This document shows, piece after piece, positions 5,699 to 14,217 of a DNA stretch of 64,000 nt. A program made the position numbers and the translations under genes. The notes beneath the pieces are model-generated. The model made no database searches. It worked only from the letters and a program-made list of their open reading frames with translations, and was not told where the DNA came from. The stretch covers positions 25,345-89,344 of the forward strand of contig DWVY01000042.1 of the NCBI GenBank assembly GCA_019119995.1, written 5' to 3'. Origin of the DNA: Candidatus Mediterraneibacter faecavium (GTDB lineage Bacteria; Bacillota; Clostridia; Lachnospirales; Lachnospiraceae). Position 1 is the stretch's first letter. Every line of letters starts with the position of its first letter.

Positions 5699-7723
5699 AT
5701 GATTCGGAAATACATCTATGGAACACCTTTTGAGACAGAAGCTGTCGTAACTGATATTGCACAGGCAGATGGCACACCTGCTTACGGTGCGATCGACACG
5801 CAGAACGGCTTTTCTTTTACCTACATCATGGATGACGATGATATCGTCTACGGGCTGGGCGAGGCCAACCGCGGCATCAACAAGCGCGGCTACTGCTATA
5901 TCAGCGACTGCACAGACGATCCGAACCACACGGAAGACAAGCGTTCTCTGTACGGCGCACACAACTTTATCATCATCGCCGGGGAGAAGAGCTTCGGCCT
6001 GTTCTTTGACTATCCGTCCAGGATCACATTTGACATCGGCTATACACGCATGGATACTCTGACGGTTTCCTGCGAAGATGCAGACCTTGCTCTCTATGTG
6101 ATCGACGGGGATTCGCCTTATGACATCGTAAAACAGTTCCGGAAAATAATAGGGCGCAGCTATATCCCGCCGAAATTTGCTTTCGGCTTCGGCCAGAGCC
6201 GCTGGGGATACAAGACAAAGGAAGATTTTGAAAAGGTCGCACAGGGCTACCGCGGGAATCACATTCCGCTGGATATGATCTATATGGACATCGATTACAT
6301 GGATTCCTACAAAGACTTTACGGTAAACGATGAGTTCAGAGATTTTCCGGCATTTGTCCGTGAAATGAAAGACCGGCATATCCGCCTCGTCCCGATCATC
6401 GACGCAGGCGTAAAAGTCGAGGACGGATACGACGTCTACGAAGAAGGGGTGAAAAACCGCTGGTTCTGCCAGAGAGAGGACGGAAGCGACTTTGTGGCGG
6501 CAGTCTGGCCGGGAGATACCCATTTTCCGGATGTGCTCAATCCCGAGGCGAGAAAATGGTTCGGAGATAAATACCGCTTCCTCACGGATCAGGGCATCGA
6601 AGGCTTCTGGAACGATATGAACGAGCCGGCTATCTTCTACTCAAAGGAAGGGCTTGTAGAAGCGAAAGAGCTTGCGCGGCAGTTCGCAGATACCGGAACG
6701 AGCAACTGGGACGGAAGCGAAAAGGCGGAGGAAGTAAAAGAGGACATCGGCGTATGGCAGCTCGGCGACAAGCTGGGAAGCCTCGCAAACAGCCAGGATG
6801 ATTATCGGAGATTCTATCACAATGTAAACGGACAGATGATCCGGCACGACAAGGTACACAACCTGTTCGGCTTCAACATGACGAGAGCCGCCGGAGAAGC
6901 ATTTGAGCGCATCGATCCGGACAAACGTTTCCTGATGTTCTCCCGTTCTTCTTACATCGGGATGCACCGTTACGGCGGCATCTGGACGGGCGACAACAAA
7001 TCCTGGTGGTCCCATATCCTGCTCAACCTGAAGATGATGCCGTCCCTAAACATGTGCGGATTCCTCTATGCAGGAGCTGATCTCGGGGGATTCGGCGCCG
7101 ACACCACAAGAGACCTGCTGCTGCGTTTCCTAGCATTGGGCGTATTCACTCCGCTCATGCGCAACCACTCCGCTCTGGGTACAAGGGAGCAGGAATGCTA
7201 TCAGTTTGAACATATGGAAGACTTCCGTCATGTGATCGGCGTCAGATACCGCCTGCTGCCCTACCTGTACAGCGAGTACATGAAAGCAGCCCTGACGGAC
7301 GATATGTATTTCAAACCGCTCGCTTTCGTATACCCGGACGACAAAATGGCTTGCCGCATCGAGGATCAGCTCATACTGGGCAATGAGATCATGATCGCAC
7401 CGGTTTACGAGCAGAACGCGAAAGGCAGATATGTATACCTGCCGGAAGAGATGAAGTTCGTGAAATTCCTGCCCGACGGAAGCATCTCTGAAGAAGTGCT
7501 CGGGCAGGGCATCCACTACGTGGACATCGCCCTCAACGAAGTGCCGCTCTTCATCCGCTGCGGCAAATGCATCCCGGTAGCTGACGCGGCAGAATGCGTA
7601 GATAAGATCGATATGGATACGATCCGGCTGATCGGGTATGAGGGAGCCGGATATACGCTTTATGATGACGATGGAGTACATAAAGATTACGATATGGAGA
7701 AAAACTGCCAGGTATTAAAATAA
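5699..7723 (+). CDS. GH31 alpha-glucosidase
   Basis: This enzyme splits alpha-glucosidic bonds, probably of isomaltose- or maltose-type oligosaccharides taken into the cytoplasm. The 674 residues hold an N-terminal beta-sandwich (1-155), a TIM barrel and a C-terminal beta domain. GFWNDMNEP gives the nucleophile Asp306, and WTGDN gives the acid/base near Asp432. Trp169 sits in GQSRWGY. The length and this arrangement resemble the characterised gut Ruminococcus/Blautia obeum GH31 enzyme with 1,6-preference, but specificity is inference. There is no signal peptide. AGGAGG lies 8 nt before the ATG. A maltose O-acetyltransferase follows after 70 bp, across a long palindrome. Confidence 0.95.
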   Translation: MIRKYIYGTPFETEAVVTDIAQADGTPAYGAIDTQNGFSFTYIMDDDDIVYGLGEANRGINKRGYCYISDCTDDPNHTEDKRSLYGAHNFIIIAGEKSFGLFFDYPSRITFDIGYTRMDTLTVSCEDADLALYVIDGDSPYDIVKQFRKIIGRSYIPPKFAFGFGQSRWGYKTKEDFEKVAQGYRGNHIPLDMIYMDIDYMDSYKDFTVNDEFRDFPAFVREMKDRHIRLVPIIDAGVKVEDGYDVYEEGVKNRWFCQREDGSDFVAAVWPGDTHFPDVLNPEARKWFGDKYRFLTDQGIEGFWNDMNEPAIFYSKEGLVEAKELARQFADTGTSNWDGSEKAEEVKEDIGVWQLGDKLGSLANSQDDYRRFYHNVNGQMIRHDKVHNLFGFNMTRAAGEAFERIDPDKRFLMFSRSSYIGMHRYGGIWTGDNKSWWSHILLNLKMMPSLNMCGFLYAGADLGGFGADTTRDLLLRFLALGVFTPLMRNHSALGTREQECYQFEHMEDFRHVIGVRYRLLPYLYSEYMKAALTDDMYFKPLAFVYPDDKMACRIEDQLILGNEIMIAPVYEQNAKGRYVYLPEEMKFVKFLPDGSISEEVLGQGIHYVDIALNEVPLFIRCGKCIPVADAAECVDKIDMDTIRLIGYEGAGYTLYDDDGVHKDYDMEKNCQVLK

Positions 7724-7730
7724 CCGCAAA

Positions 7731-7779
7731 CGGGTAAGGTGACGTAGTAAAACCAGGTTTTACTACGTCACCTTACCCG
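7731..7779. repeat. Palindrome family A, copy 1
   Basis: A perfect 24-bp inverted repeat around a single central base, with core GACGTAGTAAAA and outer arms CGGGTAAGGT/ACCTTACCCG. It lies between the GH31 stop and the ribosome binding site of the acetyltransferase. There is no U-tract on either side. Confidence 0.9.
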
Positions 7780-7793
7780 AAAAAGGAGGAGAA

Positions 7794-8414
7794 ATGGATA
7801 ATATTGAGAGAAGAGACCGGGAGATGGCATACATCTCCGACGAGTCTGTAATGGAAGAACAGAAAGTATGCCGCAGGATCCTGCAGCGCCTGAACACGGC
7901 GGACCGTTCCGATTTTGACGCGATCAGCAGGATCGTAAAAGAGCTTCTCGGGAAATCCGAAGGCGCATTTATCAATCCGCCGTTCTATTGTGATTATGGT
8001 TCCCACATCGAGGCGGGTAAAAATTTCTTTGCAAATTATAACTGTACGATCATCGATGTGGCAAAGGTAACGATCGGCGACAACTGCCAGATGGCTCCCA
8101 ATGTAGCCATCTATACGGCAGGGCATCCGCTCCACCCCGTCTCCCGCAACTCTATGTATGAGTACGGCATCAGCGTGTCCATCGGCGATAATGTATGGAT
8201 TGGCGGCAACACCGTCATCCTGCCGGGCGTACATATCGGAAGCAATACCGTCATCGGCGCGGGGAGCGTCGTGACGAAAGATATCCCTGACTGGGTCGTA
8301 GCTGCCGGGAATCCGTGCAGAGTGATCAAACAGATCACAGAAGAGGACAAGAAATACTACTATAAAGATAGAGAATTCGATCCTGAGGCGTGGGAGTATA
8401 TATCCAAACTTTAA
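7794..8414 (+). CDS. Maltose/galactoside-type O-acetyltransferase
   Basis: A 206-residue left-handed beta-helix acetyltransferase of the Maa/LacA/NodL group, moving acetyl from acetyl-CoA to a sugar hydroxyl. It has the N-terminal cap domain (about 1-60), hexapeptide repeats such as VTIGDN, VSIGDN and VHIGSN, and the YTAGHPLHP segment whose His111/His114 region carries the catalytic histidine. GAGSVVTKDIP and AAGNPCRVIK close the fold. AGGAGG precedes the ATG by only 4 nt. Its place directly behind the alpha-glucosidase suggests that it acetylates excess glucosides or maltose, a detoxifying role proposed for the family. The true acceptor is unknown. Confidence 0.92.
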   Translation: MDNIERRDREMAYISDESVMEEQKVCRRILQRLNTADRSDFDAISRIVKELLGKSEGAFINPPFYCDYGSHIEAGKNFFANYNCTIIDVAKVTIGDNCQMAPNVAIYTAGHPLHPVSRNSMYEYGISVSIGDNVWIGGNTVILPGVHIGSNTVIGAGSVVTKDIPDWVVAAGNPCRVIKQITEEDKKYYYKDREFDPEAWEYISKL

Positions 8415-8417
8415 CCG

Positions 8418-8484
8418 TAAATGGAAATGGGGACGTAGTAAAACCGGATTTCACTACGTCCCCATTTCCACCATTTCCATTTTT
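8418..8484. repeat. Palindrome family A, copy 2
   Basis: TGGAAATGGGGACGTAGT (from 8422) pairs with its complement ending at 8470, leaving two wobble-type differences in the stem. A second arm CCATTTCCATTTTT follows. It lies between the convergent acetyltransferase and SNF2 genes, where it could end transcription in both directions. Confidence 0.85.
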
Positions 8485-11400
8485 AATCCATATACGGTAA
8501 TTCCAGCAGTTCCAGTAGATCTTCCCTGCTCATGCCGCCGAGCTGTCCGGTCTCCCCGCCGATGACCTGGTCTGCCAGATTTTTCTTTGTTTCCTGAAGT
8601 TTCTGTATTTTTTCTTCAATCGTGTTTTTCGCAATAAGTTTATACACTGTCACTTTCTTCGTCTGTCCGATACGGTGCGCGCGATCCGTCGCCTGGTTCT
8701 GCGCCGCCACATTCCACCATGGATCGTAGTGGATAACTACATCGGCGCCGGTCAGGTTCAGTCCCACACCGCCCGCTTTGAGCGAGATCAAAAACAGCGG
8801 CGTATCCCCTTTATTGAACTTCTTTACCAGCTCCAGGCGCTCCTGTTTCGGAGTGGATCCTGTGATCACGTAGTAGCTGATCTCCGCACTGTCCAGCTCT
8901 CTTTTCAGGATATCCAGCATAGATGTAAACTGTGAGAACAGAAGGATCCTGTGTCCTCCCTCGATGGCACTTCTCACCAGATCGATGCAGGCTTCTGCCT
9001 TTGCCGCGCCTTTATCATAATTTTCGAAACACAGCGCCGGGTCGCAGCAGATCTGTCTGAGCTTCGTGATCTCTGCCAGAATGCGGAAGCGGTTCTTATT
9101 GAACTCTTCCTGCCCGCCGCTCTCAATGCTTTCACGGAGCTTAAGCACCTGGGCGTCATACAGCTTCTGCTGCCCGCTCTCGAAGCGCACATATCTGGTC
9201 TCTTCCAGTTTTTCAGGAAGGTCTTTGAGCACGTCTTCCTTGACTCTTCGCAGGATGAAAGGCGAGACCATTTTTTTCAGCCGTTCCATTGCCTCTTCGT
9301 CCTGATGCTTTACGACCGGGCTCTCGATCTCACGCCGGAATACATCATATCCGTACAGGAATCCGGGCATCAGATAATCGAAAATGCTCCACAGCTCGCT
9401 CAGCCGGTTCTCGATCGGCGTTCCGGTCAGTGCATATCTGGTGCGGCTTTTGATCACTTTGACAGCCTTTGACGCTGCCGTCGCATGATTCTTGATATAC
9501 TGGGCCTCATCAATCACCTGATACCGGAACTCTTTCTCTTCATACAGCGCGATATCTCTTCGCAGCAGGTCGTATGACGTCACAAGCACATCAGATGTTT
9601 CCCAGTCTGCGAGCAGTTCTTTGCGCGCATCCTGCGATCCGGTGACAAGCGTAACTTTAAGCTCCGGGGCAAACCGTGCAAATTCCTCTCCCCAGTTGAA
9701 CACGAGAGACGCCGGCGTAATAATCAGTGACGTGCCTTTCTTTCCCTCCTCCTTTGCCGCGAGAAGCACGGAAATGATCTGCAGTGTTTTCCCAAGGCCC
9801 ATATCATCCGCCAGTATCCCGCCGAAATTCCAGGCTTCCAGTGTCCGAAGCCATTTGTAACCCGTCTTCTGATAATTCCGCATAATACCGGAAAGGCTTG
9901 ACGGCTCTTCAAAATCCGCGTCTGAGATCGTTTTAAATCCTTTGACCATCTCCCTGAAACGGCTGTCCCGGCTGGCATACACTTCTTCGTGCTCTTCCAG
10001 CATCCGTTCCAGATAAAGGGTGCGGTACAGTGGGAGATGCATGTTCCCTTTTATAAAATCTTTTTCTTTTAGGCGCAGTGCCTCTGCAAGCTCCGAGAGC
10101 ATCCGCACGGAATCTTCTTCCAGATCGGCGAAAGCCCCGTCCTTCAGTCTGTAGTATTTCTTTTTCTGACGGTAGCTCTCCAACAGATCCATCAGTTCCT
10201 CCGGCGGCACGTCTGTCGTCGTGATATCAAGATTTAGAAGCCCCGACGATACCGAGACGCCGACAGACACTTTCACTCTGCGCACTGCCTGGCGGTTTCT
10301 GAACGCTGCGGTACAGCGGACTTCCCCCAGAGCGAGCAGGGCGTCTGTCCCCTGCGCTGTCATCCGGTATATCGTCTCTTCCTCTCCTCCGCAGCACAGG
10401 CAGTCCCTTTCGATATCCGGATAAGGCAGCCACTGCATGACCTTTGCCAGCATCTCCGCCTCGCGGCTCTCATCCCGGAAGGACTCGATCATCCGGTCCT
10501 GATCCAGCAGTCCGACGGTTGAAAACTCCTGTCCTCCATATTTTGCAGAAATCTTACAGGTGATATCTCCCTCTTCCGCATCCAGATAAAATGTAAATCT
10601 GACGTCCGGCGGCAGATATCTCCGGATCAGTTCGGGAGTTTCCTCTGTGACATCGAGGATATCTTCCAGATCGGGCAGGACTGTATAATAGAACTCCGCC
10701 ATCCGGCTCCTGCCGATCGTAAAAGAGAACTGATCTCCGTCCGATATCGCAGCCAGCGGCTCTGTTTTCTTACGGAACTCCGCATCTGTCCTCAGCATTT
10801 TCCCGCCGGAAATGTAATAGGCAGTATCTGTCCCGTAGTAAAGGGACGGAAGTTCTCCGCTGACAGTGATCCCGTGGAATTCACGATCTCCCGTTATTTT
10901 CTTTTCGGATATCCTCACCTGGATTTCCGGATTCTTTTCTCCCGCGCTGATCATCCCTTTGAAATTATCGTCCTTATCTTCGCAGGATACGCCCCCGGTT
11001 TCCCGGAGAAGTTCATAAAACCGGTCCAGACGCCATCCGAACAGATTCACCGAGCTTCCGACCTTTGCCACTTTCGCCGCGCTGTAATAGCTTCTGTTGA
11101 GCAGCTTTTCCTCAAGCTGGTTCTCTTCCTGTATCATGCTGTCCAGAAAATGGAACCATTTCTTCCCCTGCTCCGTAAGATCCTGCAGGCGGTGGCGGAT
11201 GACCGTATTCTTTCCATATGTAGCTGTTTCCGCATTTTTGACTTGCCGGCAGAACAGGCTCAGATCCTTTATCACATAAAGCTTTTCATTTCCTGTGCGG
11301 AAGGACAGTTCCAGCTTGTCGTATCGTTTGACCAGACGCGGCTCGAGGCGGAGCGTCTCCTGAGTCTTTCCATCGGATGCTATGGAATTTGCCCTTGATT

Positions 11401-12625
11401 TCTCGACAGCGCCCAGCACCACTTCCGCTTTCTGATCCGTCGCGTCGGTGAGCGGATGATCCAGGAGAAATTCCTTAAGTTCAAGTGCAAGCGCAGCCGT
11501 ATAGGCACAGGTCGTCTTTTGCGAATACCATCTCATATGATCTTTGAGACATTCCGCGCAGCGGCAGTCCGAATGGAGCACTTCATTTCGTGAAAAAACA
11601 AGGACGATATCGAACTCTCTTGTTCCTGATATTCCTCTTCCGAGCGCCTGCCCGCACACTTCGCCCGTCATCCGGTCATAACAAGGTACGAGCCTGACAA
11701 GCTCCACCTTTCCTTCCTCAAGCAGCTTCCTGCCGGCAAGTTCCGTCACCGGCGAAAATCCCATCGACTCATAGATCCTGCTGCTGTCAAAATAATTGTA
11801 CTGTGAAAGAGATGCAAGCTGCTCAATCCCGCTCTCCCCGGCGTCATCCGGATCTTCCCATGCTTCTCCCAGAAGTTCATATTCCTTTTCTCCGTCCTTC
11901 GGGATCTCGCCGCGTGTCTGCAGGAATTCGCGCACAGCCGAGATTTCTTCCTGCTGCTTCTCCTGACGCGCTTTCTCATCCGCCCGCCGTCTCGCTTCCT
12001 CCTCAAGACGCTTCTTCTCTTCCCTGCGCTTTTTCTCTAGCTCTTTGCGCTCCCGGTCTGTCATACGGCGTTTCTCCTCGTTTTTCTGCTTTGCCGCTTC
12101 CCGCTCCCGGGCCGCAGCCGCCTGGCGTTTTCGTTCCTCTTCTTTCCGTTTTTTCTCCTCTTTGCGTTTCCTGCGCGCTTCTCTGCGCTGTTCTGTTTCC
12201 TTTTGCTGTTCCGCCATCTTGCGCATCTCTTCTTCCCTGCGCAGCTTCTCTTTCTCGCGCATCTCTTCTTCCCTGCGCAGTTCCTCAGCCTTGCGCCGTT
12301 CTTCTGTCTTACGCAGCCTTCTTTCTTTTGGGTGCGCCTTTTCTACAGATTCCGGTGTCCTGGCTTCTTCCGGGTGAAGGGCGTAGAGCACCGCTGCCAT
12401 ATGACCGCAGTTTCCGCCGCCCCTTGCCATGGGGCAGGTGCACTTCCCTCTCGTAAAGCTGCCGTCTTTCATAAAGAGCGTCACCTCATAGCGGTGTGTT
12501 CCGAGTACAGCCGCTGTATATTTTCCGTCTTTCTCAGTCAGATCAGCCACGCGCCCTTTCAGGAATTCATCTCTCCCGTAATCGAGAGCGTTTTGTCTGA
12601 AGTGCTTTTTCCAATCTTCCGCCAT
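8483..12625 (-). CDS. SNF2-family ATPase with SWIM zinc finger
   Basis: A large (1380-residue) DNA-translocating ATPase of the bacterial SNF2/RapA-like group, which remodels DNA-protein or RNA-polymerase complexes. An N-terminal SWIM zinc finger (Cys62, Cys64, Cys73, His75) is followed by an extremely charged Glu/Lys/Arg coiled coil (about 90-240). The central part looks like the SNF2-associated bacterial domain, and it has a second Cys-rich CRCAEC segment. The two helicase lobes hold DDMGLGKT (about 940), DEAQ (about 1040), LTGTPIENRLSELWS, and the C-terminal motifs GGVGLNLTGAD and QATDRAHRIGQ. The long coiled coil is unusual. The site before the ATG is weak. The gene stands alone between two family A palindromes. 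Confidence 0.93.
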   Translation of the reverse strand: MAEDWKKHFRQNALDYGRDEFLKGRVADLTEKDGKYTAAVLGTHRYEVTLFMKDGSFTRGKCTCPMARGGGNCGHMAAVLYALHPEEARTPESVEKAHPKERRLRKTEERRKAEELRREEEMREKEKLRREEEMRKMAEQQKETEQRREARRKRKEEKKRKEEERKRQAAAAREREAAKQKNEEKRRMTDRERKELEKKRREEKKRLEEEARRRADEKARQEKQQEEISAVREFLQTRGEIPKDGEKEYELLGEAWEDPDDAGESGIEQLASLSQYNYFDSSRIYESMGFSPVTELAGRKLLEEGKVELVRLVPCYDRMTGEVCGQALGRGISGTREFDIVLVFSRNEVLHSDCRCAECLKDHMRWYSQKTTCAYTAALALELKEFLLDHPLTDATDQKAEVVLGAVEKSRANSIASDGKTQETLRLEPRLVKRYDKLELSFRTGNEKLYVIKDLSLFCRQVKNAETATYGKNTVIRHRLQDLTEQGKKWFHFLDSMIQEENQLEEKLLNRSYYSAAKVAKVGSSVNLFGWRLDRFYELLRETGGVSCEDKDDNFKGMISAGEKNPEIQVRISEKKITGDREFHGITVSGELPSLYYGTDTAYYISGGKMLRTDAEFRKKTEPLAAISDGDQFSFTIGRSRMAEFYYTVLPDLEDILDVTEETPELIRRYLPPDVRFTFYLDAEEGDITCKISAKYGGQEFSTVGLLDQDRMIESFRDESREAEMLAKVMQWLPYPDIERDCLCCGGEEETIYRMTAQGTDALLALGEVRCTAAFRNRQAVRRVKVSVGVSVSSGLLNLDITTTDVPPEELMDLLESYRQKKKYYRLKDGAFADLEEDSVRMLSELAEALRLKEKDFIKGNMHLPLYRTLYLERMLEEHEEVYASRDSRFREMVKGFKTISDADFEEPSSLSGIMRNYQKTGYKWLRTLEAWNFGGILADDMGLGKTLQIISVLLAAKEEGKKGTSLIITPASLVFNWGEEFARFAPELKVTLVTGSQDARKELLADWETSDVLVTSYDLLRRDIALYEEKEFRYQVIDEAQYIKNHATAASKAVKVIKSRTRYALTGTPIENRLSELWSIFDYLMPGFLYGYDVFRREIESPVVKHQDEEAMERLKKMVSPFILRRVKEDVLKDLPEKLEETRYVRFESGQQKLYDAQVLKLRESIESGGQEEFNKNRFRILAEITKLRQICCDPALCFENYDKGAAKAEACIDLVRSAIEGGHRILLFSQFTSMLDILKRELDSAEISYYVITGSTPKQERLELVKKFNKGDTPLFLISLKAGGVGLNLTGADVVIHYDPWWNVAAQNQATDRAHRIGQTKKVTVYKLIAKNTIEEKIQKLQETKKNLADQVIGGETGQLGGMSREDLLELLELPYMD

Positions 12626-12701
12626 TGTATATGATTCTTCGCTTTCTCTCTAAATTGCAGACTCCTGTCTGCTCCCGGAACATTGTACCATAATTCATCC
12701 G

Positions 12702-12758
12702 AAAATGGAAATGGGGACGTAGTAAAATCAGGTTTTACTACGTCCCCATTTCCATTTT
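12702..12758. repeat. Palindrome family A, copy 3
   Basis: A 28-bp inverted repeat with one wobble-type difference and core GACGTAGTAAAA. Its outer arms AAAATGGAAATGG/CCATTTCCATTTT are nearly identical to copy 2. The stop codon of the AEC gene lies in its last bases, so on the minus strand it forms the 3' end of that transcript. Confidence 0.9.
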
Positions 12759-13701
12759 ACACCATCCCCGTGCTTCTAAGTATATAAAGCCATCCCGTCA
12801 GCGTAAATGCGCTGAACAGTGTCGTCAGCATGACCACGCTGGACGTCAGCACGCCCTCATGTCCCATGTTGCGCGCCATCACATAGCAGCTCACCGTCGT
12901 CGCCGAACTGAGCATGACAAGGATCGCCACCAGTTCTTCCTGTCTGAACCCCATCCAAACAGCCAGCGGCAGGAACATTGCGGCAAACAGCACCAGTTTC
13001 ATAACGGACGCGGTAACTGCGGGCTTTGCTTTTCCGAATGCCTTCTTCAGGTCGAAGCTTGCGCCCATCGCCATCAGTCCGAGAGGAGTAGCCGTCGCCC
13101 CGATATCCGATACCGTCTTCTCCAGAATGGACGGCATGGGCAGCCTGAGGGCTGACCACACAAGCCCTGCCACGATACCGAGGATGATCGGATTTGTAAT
13201 GATCCCTTTGAGCGTCGTCATCCACACTTCCTTATCCAGCTTCTTTCTCTCCGGCTGGAAGAATGAGAGCACGACCACTGCCATGATATTATACAGAGGC
13301 ACGCTTCCAATAATCATAAGCGGAGCCATCCCCGCATCCCCGTATATATTCTGGATAAATGCGATCCCCAGAAGGGCTGCGCTACTCCGGTACGACGCCT
13401 GTATGAATTCTCCCTGTATGCTCTTATCTCTCCACAGAAACGACACCAGCGCCGCAATGATAATGCATATCAGAGTAACCGCGAAACAGAACAGAACAAA
13501 TTTCAGGTTCCACACCTGGGCGAAATCCACTGTCGAGAGATCCTCAAACAGCAGGACCGGCAGGGGAACGATGAATACAAATTTATTCATTTTAGATGCA
13601 AATGCATCGTCGATCAGACCGAGTTTATTGAAAATATAGCCCAGCACCATCAGGAGGAAGATGGGAACTGTGGCGTTCAGGCTGAAGATCAGATTGTCCA
13701 T
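12757..13701 (-). CDS. AEC-family (auxin efflux carrier type) transporter
   Basis: A 314-residue inner-membrane permease with about ten hydrophobic segments in two five-helix halves, starting with an NATVPIFLLMVLGY segment typical of the AEC/malonate permease family. In bacteria these proteins move small carboxylates such as malate or malonate. The substrate is not predictable here. AAAAGGAG lies 9 nt before the ATG. It is a single gene: the upstream neighbour on the same strand is a broken HipA-like gene, and downstream it ends inside a family A palindrome. Confidence 0.9.
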   Translation of the reverse strand: MDNLIFSLNATVPIFLLMVLGYIFNKLGLIDDAFASKMNKFVFIVPLPVLLFEDLSTVDFAQVWNLKFVLFCFAVTLICIIIAALVSFLWRDKSIQGEFIQASYRSSAALLGIAFIQNIYGDAGMAPLMIIGSVPLYNIMAVVVLSFFQPERKKLDKEVWMTTLKGIITNPIILGIVAGLVWSALRLPMPSILEKTVSDIGATATPLGLMAMGASFDLKKAFGKAKPAVTASVMKLVLFAAMFLPLAVWMGFRQEELVAILVMLSSATTVSCYVMARNMGHEGVLTSSVVMLTTLFSAFTLTGWLYILRSTGMV

Positions 13702-13750
13702 GATATAAGACTCCTTTTCTCTAAAGTTTTCTTACAAGGCTTCCCCGTTT

Positions 13751-14191
13751 TTAATGTTGTGCAGGGATCGCCAGAAGCTTACGCACCCTGCTCTCCAGAT
13801 GTTTCTCAATAGCCCTCAGGTGTTGTTCCAGCAGATTGAGACTGGGATGACGCCTGAACCTGAATCAGATCATGTGACGGAGCTGCTCCTTCCAGTAGCT
13901 GTCGTTCAAAAACAGCCCTTTGCACACATCAATGATCCCCCTGGTGTCATTGCGGCTTAAGCCCAGAGTTTTCAAAATCTCATCTACAAAGGCACGGTTT
14001 TTCGGGATGACCCGCCGCTCCAGCCAGTGGATAACGCCCTCACTGCTGCGCTCCATATCCAGAGGCAGCAGATGCGCCTGTTCCTCATTGACATATAATA
14101 TTTCAGCCACCAGGCCGGACAGCCCCTGCTTTTCCATGGAAAAGCGCATCAGTTCCGTATCATAGATGCGCAGACTGTAAACATTGCTCAT
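13751..14191 (-). pseudogene. Broken HipA-like kinase gene (N-terminal remnant)
   Basis: The first 108 codons (14191 to 13865) encode a protein start typical of HipA/CtkA-like kinases of Clostridia, with SMEKQGLSGLVAEIL, VIPKNRAFVDEILKTLGL and GLFLNDSYW. Intact homologues continue for hundreds of residues with the kinase fold. Here the frame changes to an unrelated KEQLRHMI and stops. The same frame stays open after the TGA for 37 more codons (LEQHLRAIEKHLESRVRK region) to a TAA at 13751, and that piece looks like the C-terminus of another protein. The picture is of a deletion joining two gene ends. A good site GAGGTGA remains before the ATG, so a short peptide may still be made. Confidence 0.65.
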
Positions 14192-14217
14192 AGCCTCTCA
14201 CCTCGCTGTTTTTAATG

